Shown here piece after piece: positions 50,812-62,336 of a stretch of DNA of 64,000 nt. Source of the DNA: Anaerofilum sp. An201 (GTDB lineage: Bacteria; Bacillota; Clostridia; Oscillospirales; Ruminococcaceae). The position numbers and the translations under genes were made by a program. The DNA lies in contig NZ_NFJT01000005.1 of NCBI RefSeq assembly GCF_002160015.1, positions 62,001 through 126,000 of the forward strand. Direction: 5' to 3'. The notes under the pieces are model-generated. The model was given only the letters and a program-made list of their open reading frames with translations, searched no databases and was not told where the DNA came from. The number at the start of each line of letters is the position of its first letter. Position 1 is the stretch's first letter.

Positions 50812-51827
50812 AGCGCCACCACCCGAAAGGCGGCCGCGCGCAGCAGCCGGTTGTAGACCGCCAGGCCCACGCCGGTCTCGGACGGGCAGCGGGCGTAGAC
50901 CGTCTTTGCGCCCACCTCGTCGAGGCGGCGCAGCGCGCCGAACAGGGCGTGCGCCTGGGTGGCGTCGTCGGCGGCCAGACCGTAGGTGACGGCCGGCACC
51001 GGCAGACCCTCCTCCTCGCCCTCAAAGCAGAGCGCCCACACGCCTTCTGCGGCGTGCTGCTGCAAAAACGCGCGGTACTGCGCGAGATCCCCCTGCAAAA
51101 TCGTCACGTCGGCGCGGGGGGCGTAGTGTTTGTACTTCATGCCGGGCGAGGCGGCCTTTTCGCCGGCCGCCAGCTGGTGGGTGACGGCGTGGGCCAGCTG
51201 CACCGGGCAGCCCAGCACCTGTTCCAGCTGCTCGTGGGTGATATAGCCCGGGCGCAGCAGCACCGGCTGCTCTCCCGCCAGCGTGACAACGGTGGACTCC
51301 ACCCCCACGCCGCAGTCGCCGCCGTCCAGGATCAGGGGGATGCGGCCGTCCATGTCGCCCAGCACATGGGCGGCGGTGGTGGGGCTGGGGCTGCCGGACA
51401 GATTGGCCGACGGCGCGGCCAGCGGCAGACCGCACTCTTTGATGAGCGCGCGGGCGGCGGGATGGCTGGGCATGCGCACCGCCACCGTGTCCAGTCCGGC
51501 GCACACCTCATCGGCCACCCGCTTGCCGCGCGGCAGGATGATGGTGAGCGGGCCGGGACAAAAGGCGTCGATCAGCCTGCGGGCGGCGGGGGTGAGATGC
51601 TCCACCACCGTCTCCCACATCGCCACGCTGTCCACGTGCACGATCAGGGGGTTGTCCTGCGGGCGCCCCTTGGCGGCAAAGATGCGGGCCACGGCGGCGC
51701 CGTCCAAGGCGTTCGCGGCAAGGCCGTAGACGGTCTCGGTGGGCATGCCCACCACCTGGCCCTGCCGCAGAAGCTCCGCCGCCTGTGCCAGGCTCTGCGG
51801 AGATACGGATGCAACGATCGTTTCCAC
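50808..51827 (-). CDS. tsaC: L-threonylcarbamoyladenylate synthase (Sua5/YwlC type)
   Basis: 339 residues, GTG start at 51827, 9 nt after GGAGG. The YrdC domain covers about 10-200 (GMPTETVYGLAANAL, FAAKGRPQDNPLIVHV, APSANLSGSPSPTTAAHV), and a Sua5 C-terminal domain follows (GMKYKHYAPRADVTIL, then to the end). It makes threonylcarbamoyl-AMP for the t6A37 modification of ANN-reading tRNAs. It lies 4 bp after prfA, a common Firmicute pairing, and overlaps coaE. Confidence 0.96.
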   Translation of the reverse strand: METIVASVSPQSLAQAAELLRQGQVVGMPTETVYGLAANALDGAAVARIFAAKGRPQDNPLIVHVDSVAMWETVVEHLTPAARRLIDAFCPGPLTIILPRGKRVADEVCAGLDTVAVRMPSHPAARALIKECGLPLAAPSANLSGSPSPTTAAHVLGDMDGRIPLILDGGDCGVGVESTVVTLAGEQPVLLRPGYITHEQLEQVLGCPVQLAHAVTHQLAAGEKAASPGMKYKHYAPRADVTILQGDLAQYRAFLQQHAAEGVWALCFEGEEEGLPVPAVTYGLAADDATQAHALFGALRRLDEVGAKTVYARCPSETGVGLAVYNRLLRAAAFRVVAL

Positions 51828-51831
51828 GGAT

Positions 51832-52917
51832 TTATTCCTCCGATGCTTTCAGCTTTTCGGCCTGGTCGGCAGTGGCCAGGGCGTCGATCACCTCGTCGAG
51901 GTCCCCATCCAGAATGCCCGGCAGCTTGTACAGCGTCAGGCCCACCCGGTGATCGGTGAGGCGGCTTTGGGGGAAGTTGTAGGTGCGGATGCGCTCGCTG
52001 CGGTCGCCGGTGCCCACCTGGCTGCGGCGGGCGGCGTCCTGCTCGTTTTTCTGCTTTGCCTGCTCCTGTGCAAGCAATCGGCTGCGCAGCACCTTCAATG
52101 CTTTGTCCTTGTTTTTGTACTGGCTGCGCTCGTCCTGACATTCCACCACCATGCCGGTGGGCAGGTGGGTGACGCGGATGGCGCTGGATGTCTTGTTGAT
52201 GTGCTGGCCGCCCGCGCCCGACGAGCGGAAGGTGTCGATCTTGAGGTCGGCGGGGTTCAGCTGGAAATCCACTTCCTGGGCCTCCGCCATCACCGCCACC
52301 GTCACGGTGGAGGTGTGCACCCGGCCCTGGGTCTCGGTCTCGGGCACCCGCTGCACCCGGTGCACGCCGCTCTCGTATTTCAGGCGGCTGTAGGCGCCCG
52401 CGCCCTCCACCGCAAGGCTGGCTTCCTTCACGCCGCCCAGCTCGGTGGAATTGATCGACAAAAGCTCGGTTTTCCAGCCGCGGGAATCGGCGTACATGCT
52501 GTACATCCGCAGCAGGCTGTGGGCAAACAGGGCGGCTTCCTCGCCGCCCGCGCCGCCGCGGATCTCCAGAATCACGTTTTTGTCGTCGTTCTCGTCCCGC
52601 GGCAGCAGCAGCAGTTTCAGCTGCCCGGCCAGCTCTTCCAGCCGTTGCTTTTCCTCGCTGAGCTGCTGCTGGGCCATCTGGCGCAGTTCGGCGTCGAGGC
52701 CTCCCTCCTCCAGCAGCGCGGCGGCCTCGGCGCGGTTTTCCTCGGCGCGCTCGTATTCCTTCACCGCCTCGTCGATGGGCGAAAGGCGGTTGTATTCCTT
52801 CATCAGCTCGCGCCAGCGCGCGGGGTCGGACGGGGCCGACGGGTCCTGCAGAAGGTTGTTCACTTCCTCGAACCGGCGCTGGATCGCGTGCAGTTTTGCA
52901 AGCATGGTCTCGGTCAT
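51832..52917 (-). CDS. prfA: Peptide chain release factor 1
   Basis: 361 residues from the ATG at 52917, behind AGGAG and overlapping the DUF951 gene by 4 bp. N-terminal coiled region (about 1-100), then GGAGGEEAALFAHSLLRMY, and SSGAGGQHINKTSSAIRV with the universal GGQ loop that triggers peptidyl-tRNA hydrolysis. Length and SERIRTYNFPQSRLTDHR are typical of RF1, which reads UAA and UAG. Usually prmC (the GGQ methyltransferase gene) is a neighbour; it is not here. Confidence 0.97.
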   Translation of the reverse strand: MTETMLAKLHAIQRRFEEVNNLLQDPSAPSDPARWRELMKEYNRLSPIDEAVKEYERAEENRAEAAALLEEGGLDAELRQMAQQQLSEEKQRLEELAGQLKLLLLPRDENDDKNVILEIRGGAGGEEAALFAHSLLRMYSMYADSRGWKTELLSINSTELGGVKEASLAVEGAGAYSRLKYESGVHRVQRVPETETQGRVHTSTVTVAVMAEAQEVDFQLNPADLKIDTFRSSGAGGQHINKTSSAIRVTHLPTGMVVECQDERSQYKNKDKALKVLRSRLLAQEQAKQKNEQDAARRSQVGTGDRSERIRTYNFPQSRLTDHRVGLTLYKLPGILDGDLDEVIDALATADQAEKLKASEE

Positions 52918-53114
52918 GGGGTCTGCTCCTGTGGTGCGGGGCGCACCACCTTTTTGATGTTCTTTTCGATCTTGGCGCGGGGCACCATCACCTCGCGGCC
53001 GCATTTGGTGCAGCGGATGCGGAAATCCATCCCCACGCGCAGCACCAGAAAGCTGCTGTTGCCGCACGGGTGCGGTTTTTTGGTCTGGATGGTGTCGTTC
53101 ACCTGCACGTCCAT
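52914..53114 (-). CDS. DUF951 family protein
   Basis: 66 residues from the ATG at 53114, 9 nt after AAGGAGG. MDVQVNDTIQTKKPHPCG and FRIRCTKCGREVMVPRAKIEKNIKKVV fit DUF951, a small conserved Firmicute protein with a likely Zn-binding CxxC. Function unknown. The stop overlaps the prfA start (ATGA), so it leads the prfA-tsaC-coaE operon. A promoter (TTGCGA-17-TATAAT) lies upstream on the minus strand near 53162-53190. Confidence 0.9.
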   Translation of the reverse strand: MDVQVNDTIQTKKPHPCGNSSFLVLRVGMDFRIRCTKCGREVMVPRAKIEKNIKKVVRPAPQEQTP

Positions 53115-53161
53115 ATCGGCATGCCTCCTTTTTTCCTGCCCGTCTGCGGGGCATACAGATA

Positions 53162-53190
53162 TATTATAGTACGCCGCGGCGGTTTTCGCA
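53162..53190 (-). promoter_or_regulatory. Promoter of the DUF951-prfA-tsaC-coaE operon
   Basis: Minus strand TTGCGA, 17-bp spacer, TATAAT, about 50 bp before the DUF951 start. Confidence 0.65.
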
Positions 53191-53272
53191 ATTCCCCAAA
53201 TCGCTGCCATATTCTGCCCGGCGGGCGCATATAGTGGGTAGCACAAAGGCAAAACAGCGAGGAGGAACACAA

Positions 53273-54193
53273 ATGACGGGATTTGAAACCGAAGGCCGCG
53301 GCCTTTCCGCCGGCGGGTTTGGCTATTTGCAGCTGCTTGCGGCGATGCACAGCGGCCAGATCCTGGAATGCCGCGCGCGCTCGTTCGACGCGCACAAGCA
53401 GCTGCGGTTTTCCTTTTGCGAGTGCGAGGGCGTGATGCCCTACGACGAGTGCGCGCTGGGGCTGGCCGAGGGCACGGTGCGGCCCATCGCGGTGCTGACG
53501 CGGGTGGGGCGCCCGGTGTGCTTTGTGGTGACCGGCTTCACACAGGGGCCGAAAGGCCCGGTGGCGCTGCTCAGCCGCACCCGGGCCCAAAAGCGCTGCT
53601 GTGAGGAATACCTCGACCGGCTGCGCCCCGGCGACATCATCGACTGCACCGTCACACACATCGAGCCGTTCGGCGCCTTCTGCGACGTGGGCTGCGGCAT
53701 CGCGGCGCTGCTGCCGATCGACTGCCTGTCGGTGTCGCGCATCTCGTCCCCGGCCGACCGGGTGTCCCCCGGCATGGCGCTTCGCTGCGCGGTGAAATCG
53801 CGGGACGAGCAGGGACGTCTGGTGCTGACCCTGCGGGAGCTGCTGGGCAGCTGGCAGCAGAATGCCAGCCGCTTTGCCGCCGGGGAGACGGTGGTGGGGA
53901 TCGTGCGCAGCATCGAGGAATACGGCATTTTCGTGGAGCTTGCGCCCAACCTGGCAGGGCTGGCCGAGCCGGGGGGACGCCCGGTGCAGCCGGGGCAGGC
54001 GGTGAGCGTGTACATCAAGAGCATCCTGCCGGACAAGATGAAGGTGAAGCTGGCGATCCTGTCGCTGCTGGACACCCCTGCCCTGCCCGCCCCGCCCGAC
54101 TACTTTGTGTCGGAGGGGCACATCGGGCGGTGGGTGTACTCCACGCCGGGCAGCAAACGGCTGGTGGAAACGGTGTTCGACAGCGAAGAATAG
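53273..54193 (+). CDS. S1 RNA-binding domain protein (ribosomal protein S1-like)
   Basis: 306 residues from the ATG at 53273, 7 nt after AGGAGG. Two S1 (OB-fold) domains are visible: about 117-185 (LRPGDIIDCTVTHIEPFGAFCDVGCGIAALLP) and 205-275 (FAAGETVVGIVRSIEEYGIFVELAPNLAGLAE), with a degenerate N-terminal one (about 25-110). Short S1-like proteins of Firmicutes bind RNA or ribosomes; a translation or RNA-decay role is likely but unproven. It diverges from the prfA operon. Confidence 0.9.
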   Translation: MTGFETEGRGLSAGGFGYLQLLAAMHSGQILECRARSFDAHKQLRFSFCECEGVMPYDECALGLAEGTVRPIAVLTRVGRPVCFVVTGFTQGPKGPVALLSRTRAQKRCCEEYLDRLRPGDIIDCTVTHIEPFGAFCDVGCGIAALLPIDCLSVSRISSPADRVSPGMALRCAVKSRDEQGRLVLTLRELLGSWQQNASRFAAGETVVGIVRSIEEYGIFVELAPNLAGLAEPGGRPVQPGQAVSVYIKSILPDKMKVKLAILSLLDTPALPAPPDYFVSEGHIGRWVYSTPGSKRLVETVFDSEE

Positions 54194-54215
54194 AGCGTTT
54201 CGGCGTTTTTTCCCC

Positions 54216-54245
54216 TTGTGGAAGGGCGCGGGTGTGGCGTATAAT
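54216..54245 (+). promoter_or_regulatory. Promoter of the DUF4364 gene
   Basis: TTGTGG (54216-54221), 18-bp spacer, TATAAT (54240-54245), just after the S1-protein gene. Confidence 0.7.
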
Positions 54246-54290
54246 AAAAGTGGTGCATCCGTGCGCCGCTTTGGAAAGGATGTGAGACCC

Positions 54291-54866
54291 GTGTCCCGCG
54301 AAGCATTCACCGCCGGGGTGAAGCCCGGCAGCATCACAACAACCACCCAGATCCGCATTCTGCTGTGCTATGTGATCCGCACGGTGGCGCAGCCGCTCTC
54401 CCGCGCAGAGCTGGAGCAGGCGCTGATGGAAAAGGAACTGGTGAACTATTTTGAGCTGGCCGCCGGCCTGTCCGACCTGGAGACGCAGGGGCTTGTGACG
54501 GTGGAGAACGGCCGCTACCGCATCACCCCCAAAGGCCGCAGCGTGGCCGATCTTCTGCTGACCGACCTGCCCCGCAGCGTGCGCGAGCAGGCCGTGCAGG
54601 CCGCCGTGCTGGCCCAGCAGTGGGCGCGCAAGGCCGCCCGGCACCAGGCCGCCGTCCTGCCCGACGACCGCGGTTTCTGTGTGGACTGCCACATCAAGCA
54701 GGAGAACCGCGATGTGTTCCGGCTGCAGGTGTCGATGCCCGACCAGGCCACCGCCGAGTGCGCCCGCGACGCCTTCATCGAAAAGGGCGGCGAGCTGTAC
54801 AAGGTGATGCTGGCGGCGCTGTCCGGCCACAAAGACCTGGCCATCCAGTGGCTGCGGCAGCTGTGA
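54291..54866 (+). CDS. DUF4364 family winged-helix protein
   Basis: 191 residues, GTG start at 54291 after AAAGGA. FTAGVKPGSITTTTQIRILLCYVI and ALMEKELVNYFELAAGLSDLETQGLVTV match DUF4364, whose N-terminal half is a winged helix; the C-terminal half is an alpha/beta domain. It is probably a DNA-binding regulator of unknown target, conserved in Clostridia. It has its own promoter, and its transcript would run through the repeat region to the terminator at 55258. Confidence 0.85.
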   Translation: MSREAFTAGVKPGSITTTTQIRILLCYVIRTVAQPLSRAELEQALMEKELVNYFELAAGLSDLETQGLVTVENGRYRITPKGRSVADLLLTDLPRSVREQAVQAAVLAQQWARKAARHQAAVLPDDRGFCVDCHIKQENRDVFRLQVSMPDQATAECARDAFIEKGGELYKVMLAALSGHKDLAIQWLRQL

Positions 54867-55257
54867 CCCCTTTTTTGTTAGACGACTGTGCAGTAAGCGA
54901 TTCCCGGGGAAGGCTTGCACAAGCCTCCGTGAAAGCGCTTTTCCCCAAGCCAGCCGCCTTGCGCAGACGGACAGATTCGACCTCATCCGCCCCGCTCGGG
55001 CGGGGCACCTTCCCCAGCCAGGGGAAGGCTTGCCGTACTGTCGGCTTCCCCCTGGGGGGAAGCTGTCCCCGAAGGGGACTGATGAGGGGAAAGCTGCCGG
55101 TTTGCACAAGCCTCCGTGAAAGCGCTTTTCCCCAAGCCAGCCGCCTTGCGCAGACGGACAGATTCGACCTCATCCGCCCCGCTCGGGCGGGGCACCTTCC
55201 CCTGCCAGGGGAAGGCGTTTGGGGGCAGCGCAAACCATCCCTTTTTCGATAGACTGG
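54867..55257. repeat. Intergenic structured repeats, copies G and H, with a 113-bp tandem duplication
   Basis: No gene. Copy G has CGACCTCATCCGCCC through CACCTTCCCC, a second-module hairpin GGCTTCCCCCTGGGGGGAAGC and GACTGATGAGGGG. A stretch starting TTGCACAAGCCTCCGTG at 54915 is repeated from 55102 (offset 187 bp, about 113 bp, essentially one mismatch), giving copy H. Confidence 0.82.
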
Positions 55258-55305
55258 ACTGTGCCTTGCACGGGAAGATCTCCCGGTGCGGGGCACAGTT
55301 TTTTT
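55258..55305 (+). terminator. Rightward terminator after the repeat region
   Basis: ACTGTGCC (55258-55265) pairs with GGCACAGT (55292-55299) with an inner CGGGA/TCCCG stem, then seven T. It overlaps the end of the convergent XRE gene. Confidence 0.8.
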
Positions 55306-56743
55306 ATTCCGCCGGCCAGGGGGCGCTGTCGATGAAGGCGCGCAGCCTCTGCAGCGTTTCTTCGCGGCTGTAGACCTGCAGCGGCTCTTCGGTGAGGCTG
55401 TAGAGGAAATCCGCAAAGGCATCCATGATCTCCTGCTCGTCGATCTGCATCATGCTGAACCCGTGCTCCACGCTCTGGCTGGTCAGGATCATCTCCCCGC
55501 CCTGGTACAGCTCGATGTTCAGCCCCGGCACCATCGGCAGGCGCGCCGGGTCCAGCATGTGCCAGCGGATGGAGTCGCGCTGGACGTACCGGTAGAAATT
55601 CTCCATCGCGCGGCGGCGCAGCGCGGGCGGGAACGGCCCCAGCCACCGGCCGATGAACCCCGGGAAGATCCCCTGCGTGACAAACAGGTCCATCCGCTCC
55701 ATGCCGAACAGGTGGACGTGGTCGTTGGACCAGCTCTGGATCGAGTGCAGGATGCCGAGCGAGATCTCCAGTATCTGCCCCTGCAGCATCGTTTCCAGCA
55801 TCTCCTCGTCCATCATCGCCCCGATGCAGGGCCAGCTCTCGTAGAAGCACAGCGGCGTGTGCTGCCGGCTCAAGGTGTCCTGGTAGGCCGTCGCCACCTC
55901 CTCGGTGAGATGCTGCGACCGGAACAGGCAGCGGCTGCCTGCCCGCATGCGCTCCAGCTCCTGCACCACCAGCTGCGCTGCCTGCCCGTTGCACACCAGC
56001 ATGCCGCCGGTGTGGTCGGCCGCCATATGCAGCATCAGGTCGCCCATCACCAGATACAGCGGGAACAGCTGCCCCGGATAGCGGGTGCTGTGGTCGCCGG
56101 TGTAGTCGTACATCACTTCGTAGGGCACCGGCAGGCACAGCATATACGGCAGCAGCCGCTCCAGCGTTTTCAGGTTCTCCACCAGCTTGCCCGGCTTTAC
56201 CAGCTGGACGAACTGGCACACCCCGCTGCACAGCCGCGCCGCCGGCTGGCGCAGAAGGCTGTAGAGCAGCTCCGCCTTGTGCACGTCGTTGCTGTAGATG
56301 AAAAAGGGCTCTCCCCTTCCCACCATGTGCCGCAGCATCGCGCTGATGCACTCGTCGATCTCCCGCGGCGAGCGCAGCGCGTGCATATGGCCGGCCGGGA
56401 ACTCCCGCCCGCCCAGCGTGGCCTCGAACTCGGGCGGCACCTGCAGCTCCATGCGCTGGGTGTCGCAGATGCGTTCCAACAGGCGGCGCACATGCACACG
56501 GCTCTGGTAGGTCTGCGGGCCCACCCGCTCGATGCGCAGCAGCTCCTGCAGTTCCTGTTCCTCCTGGATCGAAAGCCGAAGCGCCCGCACCAGCTGACGC
56601 AGAACTTCGTCGGACGGGAGCCGCGTGCCGCCCGCAAACCGATGCACACTGGTGCGCTCCACCCCCGACAGGCGTGCCAGCTGGTATACGCTGAGGCCGG
56701 AGGATTCCATGTGCTCGCGCAGCTTTTGGCTGAAATAGGACAT
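55304..56743 (-). CDS. XRE-family helix-turn-helix regulator with large C-terminal domain
   Basis: 479 residues. The first 60 form an XRE HTH (QKLREHMESSGLSVYQLARLSGVERTSVHRFAGGTRLPSDEVL). The remaining 400 residues show no domain I recognise: mixed alpha/beta with several Cys/His and aromatic residues, no obvious repeats or transmembrane segments. Large sensor-like extensions of this kind occur in gut Clostridia XRE proteins; ligands are unknown. GAGGGGA precedes the ATG and a promoter lies at 56809-56837. It is a single gene, downstream of the car block on the same strand. Confidence 0.8.
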   Translation of the reverse strand: MSYFSQKLREHMESSGLSVYQLARLSGVERTSVHRFAGGTRLPSDEVLRQLVRALRLSIQEEQELQELLRIERVGPQTYQSRVHVRRLLERICDTQRMELQVPPEFEATLGGREFPAGHMHALRSPREIDECISAMLRHMVGRGEPFFIYSNDVHKAELLYSLLRQPAARLCSGVCQFVQLVKPGKLVENLKTLERLLPYMLCLPVPYEVMYDYTGDHSTRYPGQLFPLYLVMGDLMLHMAADHTGGMLVCNGQAAQLVVQELERMRAGSRCLFRSQHLTEEVATAYQDTLSRQHTPLCFYESWPCIGAMMDEEMLETMLQGQILEISLGILHSIQSWSNDHVHLFGMERMDLFVTQGIFPGFIGRWLGPFPPALRRRAMENFYRYVQRDSIRWHMLDPARLPMVPGLNIELYQGGEMILTSQSVEHGFSMMQIDEQEIMDAFADFLYSLTEEPLQVYSREETLQRLRAFIDSAPWPAE

Positions 56744-56808
56744 ACCGTTTTTCCCCTCCCACGGTGATATGTATACAGAAACAATGATACTTCAAGCGAA
56801 TATGTTTT

Positions 56809-56837
56809 ATTATAACAGCTGTCCGGCATGCCGTCAA
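56809..56837 (-). promoter_or_regulatory. Promoter of the XRE gene
   Basis: Minus strand TTGACG (56832-56837), 17-bp spacer, TATAAT (56809-56814). Confidence 0.7.
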
Positions 56838-56841
56838 ACAG

Positions 56842-56891
56842 AAAACGACCGCCCGCCCGGGACGGAGAGATCCCGGAAGGGCAGTCGTCTT
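56842..56891 (-). terminator. Terminator downstream of carB-dapF
   Basis: AACGACCGCCC pairs with GGGCAGTCGTC (one mismatch) around an inner CCGGGA/TCCCGG stem; leftward GTCGTTTTCTGTTT follows. It lies about 240 bp after the carB-dapF stop. Confidence 0.7.
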
Positions 56892-57128
56892 TGGATTGGC
56901 CGCATGGCCCAGACACCCGGCGCACAGCACACAGCGCCGGATCTTCTATCACCTGCGGCACGGTACTTTTAAAGGGATGCCGTTGAGAGAGCCGGTCCCG
57001 CGCACAGCACAAACGCCGCAGAAGTTGGCAAGCACAGCTGCCGGTGTGGCAGTGCCCTTATGATACCGCGCGCGGCGCACCGATGCAATACGTGCGCGTT
57101 TTTGTGCCGCACTTTTTTATGAATCCGC
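56892..57128. other. Unassigned 237-bp region after carB-dapF
   Basis: No gene or known RNA recognised. It contains CGCACAGCAC twice, at 56921 and 57001 (80 bp apart), a GGCGC/GCGCC hairpin and, at 57091-57118, a short stem followed by T6 in the rightward sense. Confidence 0.4.
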
Positions 57129-61154
<4,026 letters not shown>

Positions 61155-61156
61155 GG

Positions 61157-62203
61157 TCAGTTCCCTCCCAGCATGGTGCAGAATTCGGCCGCCAGCGCGG
61201 CGGTGAGGTCGAATTGCAGGCCCATCGCCCGCATCCGGGGCAGCACAAAGCCCTCGCAGCTGCCGTCGTTGGCGCTGACAAAGCGCACCTCGGCGTCCTG
61301 GGGCAGGGTGTCTGCCTTCACGGCATAGCCGTGGTTCTGGCCGGTGATGAGGGTGCGGCCGCTGGCGGCGTCCTTCACCGGCTGGCTGCTGCCGCGGTGG
61401 CCGTGGTGCATCTTCTCACACTCTGCGCCCAGCGCCAGCGCCAGCACCTGGCAGCCCAGGCCCACGCCCAGCACCGGCAGCTTGCCCAGCAGCGCCTTCA
61501 CGTTGGCCGTCACCGCGGGGTTGTCGGCCGGGTCTCCCGGGCCGCCGCTCAGTACCAGCGCGTCGGGACCGGCGGCGAGGATCTCGTCGATCGAAGCCGA
61601 GGCGGGCAGCACCTCCAGCGCCGCGCCGGAGGCGGCCAGCAGGTCGGCCAGGTCGCGGCGCAGGCCCAGGTCCAGCACGGCGGCCTTCCAGCGGGCGTCG
61701 CCCACGGCGGGCTTCTCATAGGCTTCCCGGGTGGTGACGGCGGCCACCGCGCCCTGCACGCGGTAATTCGCCAGCAGCTCCTTCTGCTGCTCGCTGAGCA
61801 CGGGGCTGGCGGTGAGGAGAGCGTTCATGCTGCCCTGTTCGCGCAGGACGGCGGTGAGCGCGCGGGTGTCGATGCCGCTGATGCCGGCCATCCCCTGCTT
61901 TTCCATCCAGGCGGGCAGGGTCTCCTCGCAGCGGAAGTTGGACGGCGCGCCGCACACCTCGCGGCAGACCACGCCCGCGGGGTGGCAGGCGCTGAGGTCG
62001 TCGGCGGGGATGGCTCCGTAGTTGCCGAGCAGCGGGAAGGTCTGCACCACGATCTGGCCATAGTAGGCGGGGTCGGTGAAGGTCTCCTGATACCCCACCA
62101 CGCTGGTCTGGAACACCAGCTCGCCCACCGCGTCGACGGCGGCGCCGAAGCCGTGGCCTTTCAGCACCTGCCCGTTCTGCAGATGAAGGTAAACACTGGG
62201 CAT
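61157..62203 (-). CDS. carA: Carbamoyl-phosphate synthase small chain with ablated glutaminase site
   Basis: 348 residues from the ATG at 62203, behind AAAGGAG. The N-terminal domain (about 1-150) is normal (FQTSVVGYQETFTDPAYYGQ, MAGISGIDTRALT). The class I amidotransferase domain is recognisable (LVLSGGPGDPADNP, GHRGSSQPV, ITGQNHGYAV), but the nucleophile elbow usually reading GICLGHQ is GVGLGCQ (Cys to Gly 248), and the usual YHPEA segment reads FDLTA, losing the catalytic His and Glu. The chain is also slightly short at its C-terminus. It should still brace CarB but not hydrolyse glutamine. It has its own promoter and a leader hairpin. Confidence 0.93.
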   Translation of the reverse strand: MPSVYLHLQNGQVLKGHGFGAAVDAVGELVFQTSVVGYQETFTDPAYYGQIVVQTFPLLGNYGAIPADDLSACHPAGVVCREVCGAPSNFRCEETLPAWMEKQGMAGISGIDTRALTAVLREQGSMNALLTASPVLSEQQKELLANYRVQGAVAAVTTREAYEKPAVGDARWKAAVLDLGLRRDLADLLAASGAALEVLPASASIDEILAAGPDALVLSGGPGDPADNPAVTANVKALLGKLPVLGVGLGCQVLALALGAECEKMHHGHRGSSQPVKDAASGRTLITGQNHGYAVKADTLPQDAEVRFVSANDGSCEGFVLPRMRAMGLQFDLTAALAAEFCTMLGGN

Positions 62204-62228
62204 AAGCAGTTTGTCTCCTTTCTTTCGC

Positions 62229-62290
62229 AAAAAAGCCGCACGGGCCGCATCGCGGCGGGTAGCCCCTGTCGCGGCTGGCCTTATGCGGCT
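62229..62290 (-). terminator. Terminator/attenuator in the carA leader
   Basis: AGCCGCA (plus strand 62234-62240) pairs with TGCGGCT (62284-62290) with inner GGCC pairs; leftward six T follow at 62229-62234. A competing GCCGC-GAT-GCGGC hairpin is possible inside. It lies between the carA promoter and start. Confidence 0.7.
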
Positions 62291-62307
62291 GAAACTCTAT
62301 CGTTTCT

Positions 62308-62336
62308 ATTGTGACATATTTTTACGCCTGTTTCAA
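62308..62336 (-). promoter_or_regulatory. Promoter of carA-carB-dapF
   Basis: Minus strand TTGAAA (62331-62336), 17-bp spacer, CACAAT (62308-62313), overlapping the end of argF. Confidence 0.6.
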
